A stretch of 64,000 nucleotides of DNA from Bacteroidota bacterium (lineage in GTDB: Bacteria; Bacteroidota; Bacteroidia; 2-12-FULL-35-15). Location: NCBI GenBank assembly GCA_947449315.1, contig CANFRC010000001.1, forward strand, positions 173,793 through 237,792. Direction: 5' to 3'. Position 1 is the first letter of the stretch. Every line of letters begins with the position of its first letter. Position numbers and translations under genes: made by a program. The notes beneath the pieces were generated by a model that searched no databases, was not told the DNA's origin, and saw only the letters and a program-made list of their open reading frames with translations. This document shows, piece by piece, positions 50,775 to 59,761 of this stretch.

Positions 50775-52253
50775 TCAAGTAGACTTTTCAAGTACTTCAA
50801 ACACTTTCACCATTGCTAGCGTATCCAATTTACAATACTCTAAAAGATATTCTCTTATTTCAAGAATCTTGAACATATCGGTTTCCTTTTGTAAATTCTC
50901 ATACGCAATCATTGCAATGCTTCCTGAAGAAATCTTTAGACCTGAATAGCTTAATTCCGGGACAAGAGCCGGCAATAAACTTTTCATTGAGAATGAATTT
51001 TTCATATCCGGATGGTAATAACTTCTTTCCTGAAAAGGTTTGGCAAGATCCACCATCCTTTTTATACGCAAGTCAATTGCTGAGGCGTATTCAGGGAAAT
51101 CATTCTTTAATCCGTTCAATACATTTCTTTCCATCAGAACATCGTACACTAAAATAGTTCCGGCATTTTCAGTAACTTTTAATAAATTTTCAATGAAAGC
51201 CCTTCGTGGGTCAAAACCTTGTTCCGCCAAAAATTCGAAATGTGAAAGCTTGGCATCTTTATCTTTTTTATAATGCAAAGAATATTGAAAAGGAATATGC
51301 TGATAAGGTTTTGTTTTATCATAGATAGGAACTGCCGGCATAAATGTTTCGAAATCCATAAAAAATAAAGGGTATTCTACATTTAACAAAAATGAGGAAA
51401 TAGCTTTCTTATCAATGGTTACTGACTTATTTTTAAATGCCTGTATATGAATATTTGCGTTTTTATCTAAGTCATTCTTTTCTGGGATATCTGAAATTGT
51501 TTTGATACCAGAATTATATAAATTAAACTGCTCTGCTTTCTTGACACCTGTTATATCAAAAACCGAATTCTGAGGAACATTTTTCCAACATGTTCCCATA
51601 AAATCGCAGTTGTATGGACTGAAACAATGCTCTCCGATTCTTATGTCTGGCAAGACACCATCATGAATAACCGCTTTAGAAAGCAATATTTTCTCTTCTA
51701 CCATTTTTTGGTTGGAGAGCGCTTCTTTTTTCACCGATTTGATGGAGAATAGATCCTTTAAATTGACGTCTCCGTTTCTAACATACTGATTGTTGATCGT
51801 GATCAATGAAATGTCTTCGAGTGAAACTCCAGAATTGCTAATCACCCAATATTGAAGAGACGCATCGAGAAGATAGGTAGATGAAATTTTTGTTGAACTT
51901 TTTACTTCATAAGCATACCATTTATCGCCCTTCTTTACTAAAATATCAAGTATCGCCAACACTTGTTCGTATTGAAAAGCTGCTTCGTAAATGACCTCCA
52001 CTCCGCTTTCTATTAATTTACGGGTATTTTCAACTGCAGCAATGTTATTCGATCTTTTTGCAGGTGTGGCATCTGTTCCTCCTGGGAAAAGCTTTTGAGC
52101 CAAAACACCTACATTGTTTCCTCTGTTAAAAATAGCTTGTTGTTCGGCAGACACCATATCACGGGTTTGAATGAAATTCTTGTATAAATACAAAGATTTC
52201 ACACATTGTAGGCCACGCAAGAAGGTTGATTTGCTCAGAATATGCTTTTCCAA
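50775..52253 (-). CDS. DUF2779 domain protein; predicted Cas4/RecB-like plus DEDD exonuclease-like
   Basis: SKSTFLRGLQCVKSLYLYKNF start, YEVKSSTKISSTYLLDASLQYWV, CFSPYNCDFMGTC, FFMDFETFMPAVPIY, LLEYCKLDTLAMVKVFEVL. Confidence 0.8.
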   Translation of the reverse strand: MEKHILSKSTFLRGLQCVKSLYLYKNFIQTRDMVSAEQQAIFNRGNNVGVLAQKLFPGGTDATPAKRSNNIAAVENTRKLIESGVEVIYEAAFQYEQVLAILDILVKKGDKWYAYEVKSSTKISSTYLLDASLQYWVISNSGVSLEDISLITINNQYVRNGDVNLKDLFSIKSVKKEALSNQKMVEEKILLSKAVIHDGVLPDIRIGEHCFSPYNCDFMGTCWKNVPQNSVFDITGVKKAEQFNLYNSGIKTISDIPEKNDLDKNANIHIQAFKNKSVTIDKKAISSFLLNVEYPLFFMDFETFMPAVPIYDKTKPYQHIPFQYSLHYKKDKDAKLSHFEFLAEQGFDPRRAFIENLLKVTENAGTILVYDVLMERNVLNGLKNDFPEYASAIDLRIKRMVDLAKPFQERSYYHPDMKNSFSMKSLLPALVPELSYSGLKISSGSIAMIAYENLQKETDMFKILEIREYLLEYCKLDTLAMVKVFEVLEKST

Positions 52254-52372
52254 AGGCTTAAAATTATTTTTTTGTTAAAGATAATTATAGTTTTGCTAAA
52301 TGCAGGACAATAAATCGATTGAATCCTAAGTTTTCCTGTCACTTATACTTTCAAATTACTAATTTATATATT

Positions 52373-52380
52373 TACATTTG
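52373..52380 (+). promoter_or_regulatory. Candidate Bacteroidota -7 element
   Basis: TACATTTG upstream of the ATG at 52404. Confidence 0.4.
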
Positions 52381-52403
52381 TGTCTCTATATACTGCTAAT
52401 AAA

Positions 52404-53471
52404 ATGAATACGACTTTACGGCTAAATAATTTTATTTTTTCATTATTCTTTTTATTAGTTGGCACTTCCTCTTTTGCTCAACTTGTTGCTCATGCCGGAG
52501 TAGACAAAGTTGTTTGTCCTGGTTCTAGTGCACTCATAGGAGGCTCACCTGCTGCAACCGGAGGACTTGCACCTTATACCTATTCTTGGAGCCCACCAAA
52601 TTTTCTGAGCAGCACCAGTATTGCAAATCCGTCGTGTGCTTTAGGAAGTTATGCTACCTATACATTAACTGTAACCGATGATACAGGAGCCGTTGCTACC
52701 GACCAAGTTATTATGTCCTTAAATTATATCTCAAATGTGAATGCAGGAAACGACACAGCTATTTGTGTGAACAGTTATGCATTGTTAGGTGCAGATCTTA
52801 ATGTTTCCGGAGTCGGTGTAAGCTATTCATGGTCACCAACCACATACTTGAACAGCAATACCCTTCCTCGTCCAACTTCTACTCCGCTTACTTCAATTAC
52901 TTATACACTTACTGCCTCACCAACAGGATGTCCAGTTTTCACTGATGTTGTTACAGTAAACATTATTCCAACACCAGCAATAAATGCCGGTCCGGATGTA
53001 ACAATTCAAGAAGGAGAAATAGCCGTTTTAAATGCTTCTGGTGGTTTTTATTATGCCTGGAGCCCACAAAATACACTCACATACCCATTTACTGCCCACC
53101 CAGATGCGGAGCCTATTAACACAACAGTTTATTATTTATACGGGACCGATTCTACCAATACATGTTTCAATATCGATTCAATGACAGTAGTTGTGATCCC
53201 GAATGCTGAAGTTGTTTTTTACAACACTTTTTCTCCTAATAATGACGGCAATAACGACACTTGGTATATTGGAAATATTTATAAATATCCGAACAATACG
53301 CTTGAAATCTATAACAGAAACGGCAAATTGGTATACAAAAAAAAGGGGTACGATAACACATGGGATGGAAAAGCCTTTGATGAAGAATTGCCTGCGGCAA
53401 CCTATTATTATGTGATTGATCTTGGGGACGGAAAAGGTGTTAGACACGGAACAGTAACTCTTATTAATTAA
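52404..53471 (+). CDS. Secreted protein with gliding-motility-associated / T9SS type B C-terminal sorting domain
   Basis: Signal peptide; AGxDxxxCPGSSALIGGSPAATGGLAPYTYSWSP repeats; C-terminal NTFSPNNDGNNDTWYIGNIYKYPNNTLEIYNRNGKLVYKKKGYDNTWDGK. Confidence 0.92.
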   Translation: MNTTLRLNNFIFSLFFLLVGTSSFAQLVAHAGVDKVVCPGSSALIGGSPAATGGLAPYTYSWSPPNFLSSTSIANPSCALGSYATYTLTVTDDTGAVATDQVIMSLNYISNVNAGNDTAICVNSYALLGADLNVSGVGVSYSWSPTTYLNSNTLPRPTSTPLTSITYTLTASPTGCPVFTDVVTVNIIPTPAINAGPDVTIQEGEIAVLNASGGFYYAWSPQNTLTYPFTAHPDAEPINTTVYYLYGTDSTNTCFNIDSMTVVVIPNAEVVFYNTFSPNNDGNNDTWYIGNIYKYPNNTLEIYNRNGKLVYKKKGYDNTWDGKAFDEELPAATYYYVIDLGDGKGVRHGTVTLIN

Positions 53472-53475
53472 GAAA

Positions 53476-54435
53476 TTGAAAAAAAACTTATTTTATATTT
53501 TAGTACTATACTTATTGTCCTCATCTGTTGTGGCGCAACAGATGCCATACTACACCCAGTATAATAACAATGCTTTTATTACAAACCCTGGTGTAACAGG
53601 GACAAAAAGATTGTTGGATGCACGTATGAATTATCGCATGCAATGGGTTGGATATGATGGAGCTCCAAGAACAACCAGTATTGGTTTACATAGTAGATTC
53701 TTTAAAGAAAAAATGGGTGCAGGACTCTATTATATGCAAGATAAAGTAGGTCCAGCAAAACAATCCAATATAGGAATCAGTTACGCATATCATCTTCGAT
53801 TCCCTGATGCCGAGCTATCTTTAGGTATAGCAGGAAATTTTACCAACTACACACTGATTGGAAGTGATATCACACTTCACAACACACAAGATCCTTCAAT
53901 AGATCAATTTGTAACAAACAGTACCTGGGTTGCAGATGCTACAGCAGGTTTCTATTTATATAACGACCGATTTCACGTCGGAGCAAGTGCTTTGCATGTG
54001 GTGCAGTCGACAGCTGAATTTTACAAAGCGGATACCACAAAAAAAGGCTTGGTTCAATATACAACACAATCCAACTTTACAATCGGGTATAATTTTTCTG
54101 AAAACAAAGATTTTGTATTTGAAAATACTTTATTTGGAAGTTATGCAAAAGGTTCTCCGATGAACCTAGATTACACCTTGCGTGTTTTCATTAAAGAAGT
54201 TGTCTTCGGAGGTATTTCTATTCGATTACATGATGCCATTGCACTTCATGTAGGTTATACTTTCTTTGACAACTATCAAGTAAGTTATTCCTATGATATT
54301 GTGATCGGAAAACTTCGCACCTATACTAGCGGATCGCACGAGTTCATGATTGCTGTTAGCCATAACATCTTTAAAAAACAAAAAAGCAGCATAAAAAACA
54401 GGTTTCTCCATCAGAAATACGCCTACATGTTCTAA
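53476..54435 (+). CDS. PorP/SprF family type IX secretion system membrane protein
   Basis: AQQMPYYTQYNNNAFITNPGVTGTKRLLDARMNYRMQWVGYDGAPRTTSIGLHSRF. Confidence 0.93.
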   Translation: MKKNLFYILVLYLLSSSVVAQQMPYYTQYNNNAFITNPGVTGTKRLLDARMNYRMQWVGYDGAPRTTSIGLHSRFFKEKMGAGLYYMQDKVGPAKQSNIGISYAYHLRFPDAELSLGIAGNFTNYTLIGSDITLHNTQDPSIDQFVTNSTWVADATAGFYLYNDRFHVGASALHVVQSTAEFYKADTTKKGLVQYTTQSNFTIGYNFSENKDFVFENTLFGSYAKGSPMNLDYTLRVFIKEVVFGGISIRLHDAIALHVGYTFFDNYQVSYSYDIVIGKLRTYTSGSHEFMIAVSHNIFKKQKSSIKNRFLHQKYAYMF

Positions 54436-54620
54436 TCAGAAATGATTCGGCAATTATAGAGTTCGATTAGACTGCACTATTGAACTTTCTTTTTTTTACT
54501 TTCAGATCATTAAAAAAAGACCAAATCATTCAACTGGAAAAATATGGTGGTGGGAGTGCGAGATGTATGATTGCAGAAATAAAGTAATGCCTTTATATCA
54601 AAACGTATCAGTTCATAATG

Positions 54621-54628
54621 TAAATTTG
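54621..54628 (+). promoter_or_regulatory. Candidate Bacteroidota -7 element upstream of yajQ-like gene
   Basis: TAAATTTG 36 bp upstream of the ATG. Confidence 0.4.
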
Positions 54629-54663
54629 TGATTCTGAAAATATAAATCAGTTAGACTAAAAAC

Positions 54664-55155
54664 ATGGCTTCATTCGATATCGTAAATAAAGTAGATGCGC
54701 AATTGTTGGATAATTCAATCAACATAGCTCGCAAAGAGATCATTAACCGTTTTGATTTTAATGGTTCTAAAACAGAGATCACATTAGATAAGAAAAACAT
54801 GTCGGTGCATATTACTACTGAAAATGAGATGCGTGTTAATTCCATCACAGATGTTATCCGCCAGCGAATGATCAAACAAGGATTGAATCCATTGTGTTTA
54901 GATTTCGAGAAGGAGCATTATGCATCAGGGGTGATGGTAAAAAAGGATATTAAAGTAAAGGAAGGAATCGATAAGGATGTGGCTAGAAAGATCGTAAAAG
55001 ACATAAAGGATTCCAAACTTAAGGTGCAAGCACAGATGATGGATGATCAGGTGCGTGTTACAGCAAAAAAGATTGATGATCTTCAAGCGGTGATTTCTTT
55101 AATGCGAAGTGGAAGCTATGATTTACCCTTGCAGTTTGTGAATATGAAATCGTAA
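54664..55155 (+). CDS. yajQ: YajQ family nucleotide-binding protein
   Basis: MASFDIVNKVDAQLLDNSINIARKEIINRFDFNGSKTEI. Confidence 0.95.
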   Translation: MASFDIVNKVDAQLLDNSINIARKEIINRFDFNGSKTEITLDKKNMSVHITTENEMRVNSITDVIRQRMIKQGLNPLCLDFEKEHYASGVMVKKDIKVKEGIDKDVARKIVKDIKDSKLKVQAQMMDDQVRVTAKKIDDLQAVISLMRSGSYDLPLQFVNMKS

Positions 55156-55164
55156 AGCAACAGC

Positions 55165-55590
55165 CTAATTTAATCTAAAAAAGAAAAAGAAGACAGCAGC
55201 GGCCGCTGCTCTTTTATTCACATCCTTGGCATATCCAATCGTTGAATAATTGCTATTTTGAAGCGTTCCATCCGATTTTATGTATCCAATTGTAGAATAA
55301 TTTCCATTTTGAATCGTTCCATCATCTTTAATATAGCCTATTGTAGAATAATTTCCATTTTGAATTGTTCCGTCATTTTTAATGTAGCCTACTGTTGAAT
55401 AATTTCCATTTTGAACTGTTCCATCATTCTTGATATAACCTATCGTTGAATAATTCTCATTCTGAACAGTTCCATCGTCTTTGATATAGCCAACAGTTGA
55501 ATACGAACTATTTTGAATTTTTTGTGCAAAAGATTTAGATGAAACCAAAGCGATTCCAATTATAAAAAAAGAAGCGATTATTTTTTTCAT
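55165..55590 (-). CDS. Secreted tandem-repeat protein, 17-aa repeats, Ala5-Val-Phe5 tail
   Basis: Signal peptide MKKIIASFFIIGIALVSSKSFAQ; repeated NYSTIGYIKNDGTVQNG; start trimmed from 55653 to the ATG at 55590. Confidence 0.8.
   Translation of the reverse strand: MKKIIASFFIIGIALVSSKSFAQKIQNSSYSTVGYIKDDGTVQNENYSTIGYIKNDGTVQNGNYSTVGYIKNDGTIQNGNYSTIGYIKDDGTIQNGNYSTIGYIKSDGTLQNSNYSTIGYAKDVNKRAAAAAVFFFFFRLN
55240..55520. repeat. 51-bp tandem repeat array (5 full units plus partial) inside the CDS
   Basis: gttgaataatttccattttgaa-tgttccatcatttttaatatagcctat unit; starts at 55240 and 55495 are separated by exactly 5 x 51 bp. Confidence 0.92.
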
Positions 55591-55678
55591 GTTGTTAATT
55601 TTTATTTTTTTAAATATAAGAAATAATAGTTGAAAATGGAAAAAAGGTATCATTTCTCAAGTAAAATGCTGTCTTACT

Positions 55679-56077
55679 TTATATCATCTTTGGTAAAAAA
55701 ACAATCAAGCCAATAAGGACTGAAGCGATTGCAGCTACTAAAACCGCACCCGCAGAAACATCTTTTACTTTTTTTGCTAAAGGATGAATTTCAGGAGAAG
55801 CGATATCGGTTAAAAATTCAATAGCCGTATTCAACATTTCAGTGATAATGACCATTGCCATTGCAAAGATCAACCAGCACCAATCCGTGGCATTTACTTT
55901 CAATGTAAAACCAGAAACTATGACAATACCTGTAGCAAAAATATGAATCCATGCATTGTGCTGACTTCTAAAAAATAAAGCTATTCCTTCAAAAGCATAA
56001 CCAAAACTTTTTATTCGATCCTTTATCAGGAATGGTTTGTTGCTATCCATAATAAAAATTATTATTGTTTTTTGCAA
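55679..56077 (-). CDS. dgkA: Diacylglycerol kinase / undecaprenol kinase family
   Basis: RIKSFGYAFEGIALFFRSQHNAWIH, EMLNTAIEFLTDI, KDVSAGAVLVAA. Confidence 0.93.
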   Translation of the reverse strand: MQKTIIIFIMDSNKPFLIKDRIKSFGYAFEGIALFFRSQHNAWIHIFATGIVIVSGFTLKVNATDWCWLIFAMAMVIITEMLNTAIEFLTDIASPEIHPLAKKVKDVSAGAVLVAAIASVLIGLIVFLPKMI

Positions 56078-56362
56078 ATGTATTCAAAGTCAAGTAACAC
56101 ACCATCAAAAAAAGTGAAAAGAAAAAAGCAAGCTAACCATTCATATGGAGATTTTAGATGAATCAATGTATTTAGCCCTATCTAAAACAGAAGCAAATAA
56201 TATTATTTGATTTTCTAATTTTTATTGTCATAGGGACAAATAAATAAAAATCATGTATCTATGAGATAAATATTTCAAAAAAAATGTTAAACTATTTTAT
56301 CAATTATTTATGTACTCACCTTCCATGCTACAACTTAAGAACAAAATCCTTATACTTGTAAT

Positions 56363-57160
56363 ATGATAAACCTGTTCATCCCTCTTTTTATAATAATCCG
56401 CTGGATCGATGTAATAGATATTTTATTAGTCGCAGCGCTGATCTATCAATTGTACTACCTGGTAAAAGGGACAGTTGCCATCAATATTTTTTTAGGTATT
56501 ATTTTATTCTACCTTTTATGGCTTGTTGTAAAAGCATTAAATATGCAATTGTTCGGAAGTATATTAGGGAAATTCATTGATGTTGGATTTATTGCTCTAT
56601 TGATCGTTTTCCAACAAGAGTTGAGACGTTTCCTTTTATTTATAGGCACTTCCGATATATTCACCAAAGGCAAGATCGGCAAAGGGTTATTTGATTTTAA
56701 ATTTCAAGTAAATAAAGCACAGAGCCTTGATATCAATGCAATTGTTAAAGCGTGTAAAAATATGAGCGAAAGCAAAACCGGAGCGATCCTTATTCTTACA
56801 AAAAATAATGACTTAAAATTTTATTCCAATACTGGTGACGTGATCGATGCGAAAGTATCGGTACGTATGATAGAAAGCATCTTTTATAAAAACTCCCCCT
56901 TACACGATGGTGCGATTATTATTTCAGATAATGTAATCGTTTCTGCTCGTTGTGTTTTACCTGTTACTGAGCATGCAGATTTTCCTGCTCATTTAGGTAT
57001 GCGCCACAGGGCAGCTGTAGGGATCACAGAAAATACAGACGCCTTAGCGATTGTTGTATCAGAACAAACCGGTGAAATTTCTTATTCTTTGAACGGTGAA
57101 TTAAAACATGCATTATCGCCGGAACGATTAAGAGAATTACTAGAAAAGGAATTCAGTTAA
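56363..57160 (+). CDS. cdaA: Diadenylate cyclase CdaA (DisA_N domain)
   Basis: Three N-terminal TMs; SPLHDGAIII (DGA), LGMRHRAAVGITE (RHR). Confidence 0.95.
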   Translation: MINLFIPLFIIIRWIDVIDILLVAALIYQLYYLVKGTVAINIFLGIILFYLLWLVVKALNMQLFGSILGKFIDVGFIALLIVFQQELRRFLLFIGTSDIFTKGKIGKGLFDFKFQVNKAQSLDINAIVKACKNMSESKTGAILILTKNNDLKFYSNTGDVIDAKVSVRMIESIFYKNSPLHDGAIIISDNVIVSARCVLPVTEHADFPAHLGMRHRAAVGITENTDALAIVVSEQTGEISYSLNGELKHALSPERLRELLEKEFS

Positions 57161-57712
57161 CTATTTCTCACCGTTTTTTTTCATAAATTCTTTGTGAAGT
57201 TCTTCATCTGTTTTACCCAGATTTCCAATGGCAAACTTTGCATCATTCGCATAAGAGCTAGAAGGGTATTTTGCGATTAGCTTTTCATACACAAGTTTAG
57301 CCTTAGCATCATCATTGATAAAATTATCCAACAATGAAGCTTGCAAGAATAAACTTTCTTTGTAAAGTGAATAGCTGGTGTATTTTTCCTCTATTGTTTG
57401 ATAATAGGCTAAAGCCTGAGGGTATTGTTTTGTAGCCGTTGCTATTTCTGCCGATTTAAAAATATAATCAGGAGTCAAAGAATCTTCAGGGAACATGGTT
57501 GTAAAATCATAATATGCTTTTATAGCAACACCGGCCACAGCGATATTCAATTCAGGTGACTTATGCATTTCAGCTTCTTGTAGTTCAACTGCTTTTAATA
57601 ATTCCTCACGGATCGCTTCCTGACTTTTACCTGTTTTTTGGTTTACATCGTTTCCACAGGCAGAAAAAAGAATCAACAAATAAGATGCGACAATAAACTT
57701 TATGTATTTCAT
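57161..57712 (-). CDS. TPR-containing lipoprotein
   Basis: Lipobox-like ILFSACGN; TPR-like YPSSSYANDAKFAIGNL. Confidence 0.75.
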   Translation of the reverse strand: MKYIKFIVASYLLILFSACGNDVNQKTGKSQEAIREELLKAVELQEAEMHKSPELNIAVAGVAIKAYYDFTTMFPEDSLTPDYIFKSAEIATATKQYPQALAYYQTIEEKYTSYSLYKESLFLQASLLDNFINDDAKAKLVYEKLIAKYPSSSYANDAKFAIGNLGKTDEELHKEFMKKNGEK

Positions 57713-57732
57713 TTCATTCTATTTTTTAAGAT

Positions 57733-58332
57733 CTATTTATTAGGGAAACGCATTTTATAGGTTACTTTCACTTTCCCCTTTGAAATGTCGTTTAGTTTCC
57801 CTTGCAATAATCGTCTGCGCAACGGACTAATCCTGTCTGTAAATAATTTCCCTTGAATATGATCGTACTCATGCTGAATGACACGAGCTGCAATCCCTTC
57901 ATATGTTTCATCAAAGAAGTTAAAGTCTTCATCATAATATTGAATATGAATTTTAGGTTTTCTTTTAACATCTTCACGAATTTTTGGAATACTCAAACAG
58001 CCTTCATTAAAGACCCATTCCTCTCCTTCTTCTTTTATAATGGAAGCATTAATAAATGTTTTCTGAAGATTACCCAACTGCTCTCTTTCTTCGGGAGTAA
58101 ACTCATCTTCTTCATCTTCATCACGTTCACCGTTAACAAACGGTTTGGTATCAACTATGAATAAACGAATCGCTTTTCCAACTTGAGGTGCTGCAATACC
58201 AACACCCGATGAAGCATACATCGTTTCATACATATCAGCAATCAGTTTTTTAAGTTCAGGATAATCTTTATCGATCTCAGCACCTAATTTTCTTAAAACT
58301 GGATCTCCATAAGCAACAACAGGTAAAATCAT
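57733..58332 (-). CDS. def: Peptide deformylase
   Basis: GVGIAAPQVG, EGCLSIP, QHEYDHIQGKLF. Confidence 0.96.
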   Translation of the reverse strand: MILPVVAYGDPVLRKLGAEIDKDYPELKKLIADMYETMYASSGVGIAAPQVGKAIRLFIVDTKPFVNGERDEDEEDEFTPEEREQLGNLQKTFINASIIKEEGEEWVFNEGCLSIPKIREDVKRKPKIHIQYYDEDFNFFDETYEGIAARVIQHEYDHIQGKLFTDRISPLRRRLLQGKLNDISKGKVKVTYKMRFPNK

Positions 58333-58362
58333 TTTTATTTTCGTATTGAATCTTTATACTTT

Positions 58363-58776
58363 TTACTTTAATTTAATCATATAACTCTGCAAAATTATGG
58401 TGGCGCTGATTTCGTCTACCAATTCTTTGTTTTGCCTTGCCATCTTTTTTAACCCGCTGTCGATCATGGTTTGAAAAGCCATTTTCGAAGTAAACCGCTC
58501 ATCCATCCGTTCTATTTTTATATTCGGAAAAGTTCGTCTTAAATGAACAACAAATGGTTCAATGAACCTTGCAGCATCAGATGGCTCATTGTTTAACCTT
58601 TTAGGCTCACCCACAACGATACATTCTACTTCTTCTTTCTCTATATATTTCTTCAAAAAATCGATCAAATCTTTTGAATGAACGGTTGTAAGTCCGGTAG
58701 CAATAATTTGCAAAGGATCCGTTACCGCAATACCAACCCGTTTACTTCCATAATCAATTGCCATTAACCTAGCCAT
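58363..58776 (-). CDS. ruvX: Holliday junction resolvase-like RuvX/YqgF
   Basis: MAIDYGSKRVGIAVTDPLQIIA, VVGEPKRLNN, MDERFTSKMA. Confidence 0.94.
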   Translation of the reverse strand: MARLMAIDYGSKRVGIAVTDPLQIIATGLTTVHSKDLIDFLKKYIEKEEVECIVVGEPKRLNNEPSDAARFIEPFVVHLRRTFPNIKIERMDERFTSKMAFQTMIDSGLKKMARQNKELVDEISATIILQSYMIKLK

Positions 58777-58831
58777 GCTGCAAAAGTAACAAAAATTGCG
58801 TTTAGGTACCCCTTCAGCTTGTGTTTATTTA

Positions 58832-58865
58832 TTGCCCCTATTCACTGAAAAAATCAATATATTTG
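58832..58865 (+). promoter_or_regulatory. Candidate promoter of dapD
   Basis: TTG - 23 nt - TATATTTG upstream of the ATG at 58911. Confidence 0.5.
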
Positions 58866-58910
58866 TGTGAATAAATACGACCGCTGAAAAAATAAAATAC
58901 AATACAAATT

Positions 58911-59717
58911 ATGCAACAAATTATTGAGGCTGCTTGGGAAAACCGGGAATTATTAAAAGAAGAGAAAACACAAAATACCATTCGTGAAGTCATCGAACAA
59001 CTTGACAAAGGGAAGCTTCGTGTTGCTGAGCCGCAGGAAGACAATTGGAAAGTAAATGAATGGATAAAAAAAGCTGTGATTTTGTATTTTCCTATTCAAA
59101 AGATGGAAACAATAGAAGTTGGAATTTTTGAATTTCATGATAAAATGAAATTAAAAAAGAACTACGAAGCATTAGGGGTTCGTGTTGTACCTAATGCTGT
59201 AGCACGTTATGGAGCTTATCTTGCAAAAGGCGTTATCATGATGCCAAGTTATGTAAATATCGGTGCTTATGTTGATAGTGGAACAATGGTAGATACATGG
59301 GCAACTGTGGGCTCTTGTGCTCAAATTGGCAAAGATGTTCATTTAAGCGGTGGAGTTGGTATTGGCGGAGTATTGGAACCTGTTCAAGCAGCTCCTGTTA
59401 TAATTGAAGACGGTTGTTTTATTGGATCCCGTTGTATTGTTGTTGAAGGTGTGCGTGTTCAAAAGGAAGCTGTGTTGGGAGCAAATGTAGTTCTAACTAA
59501 ATCAACAAAAATAATTGATGTGACGGGCGAAAAGCCAATAGAATACAAAGGTATTGTGCCTTCTCGTTCTGTTGTTATTCCAGGATCTTACACTAAAAAT
59601 TTTCCTTCCGGAGATTTTCAGGTTCCATGTGCATTAATTATCGGAACACGCAAAGAAAGTACAGACTTAAAAACCTCTCTTAACAATGCATTGAGAGAAT
59701 ATGATGTAGCTGTATAA
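58911..59717 (+). CDS. dapD: 2,3,4,5-tetrahydropyridine-2,6-dicarboxylate N-succinyltransferase
   Basis: GAYVDSGTMVDTWATVGSCAQIGKDVHLSGGVGIGGVLEP hexapeptide repeats. Confidence 0.96.
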   Translation: MQQIIEAAWENRELLKEEKTQNTIREVIEQLDKGKLRVAEPQEDNWKVNEWIKKAVILYFPIQKMETIEVGIFEFHDKMKLKKNYEALGVRVVPNAVARYGAYLAKGVIMMPSYVNIGAYVDSGTMVDTWATVGSCAQIGKDVHLSGGVGIGGVLEPVQAAPVIIEDGCFIGSRCIVVEGVRVQKEAVLGANVVLTKSTKIIDVTGEKPIEYKGIVPSRSVVIPGSYTKNFPSGDFQVPCALIIGTRKESTDLKTSLNNALREYDVAV

Positions 59718-59761
59718 TTACTGGTGAAAAATAAAATTAGTTAATTGGATTAAAAAAAGAA

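Noticed and set aside
50775-52253. CRISPR-associated Cas4 gene
   Set aside because: Only the N-terminal half is Cas4-like; no cas1/cas2 or array in the window, and the DUF2779 assignment fits better
55240-55520. CRISPR-like array
   Set aside because: 51-bp units are contiguous, have no unique spacers, stay in frame and encode a repeat protein
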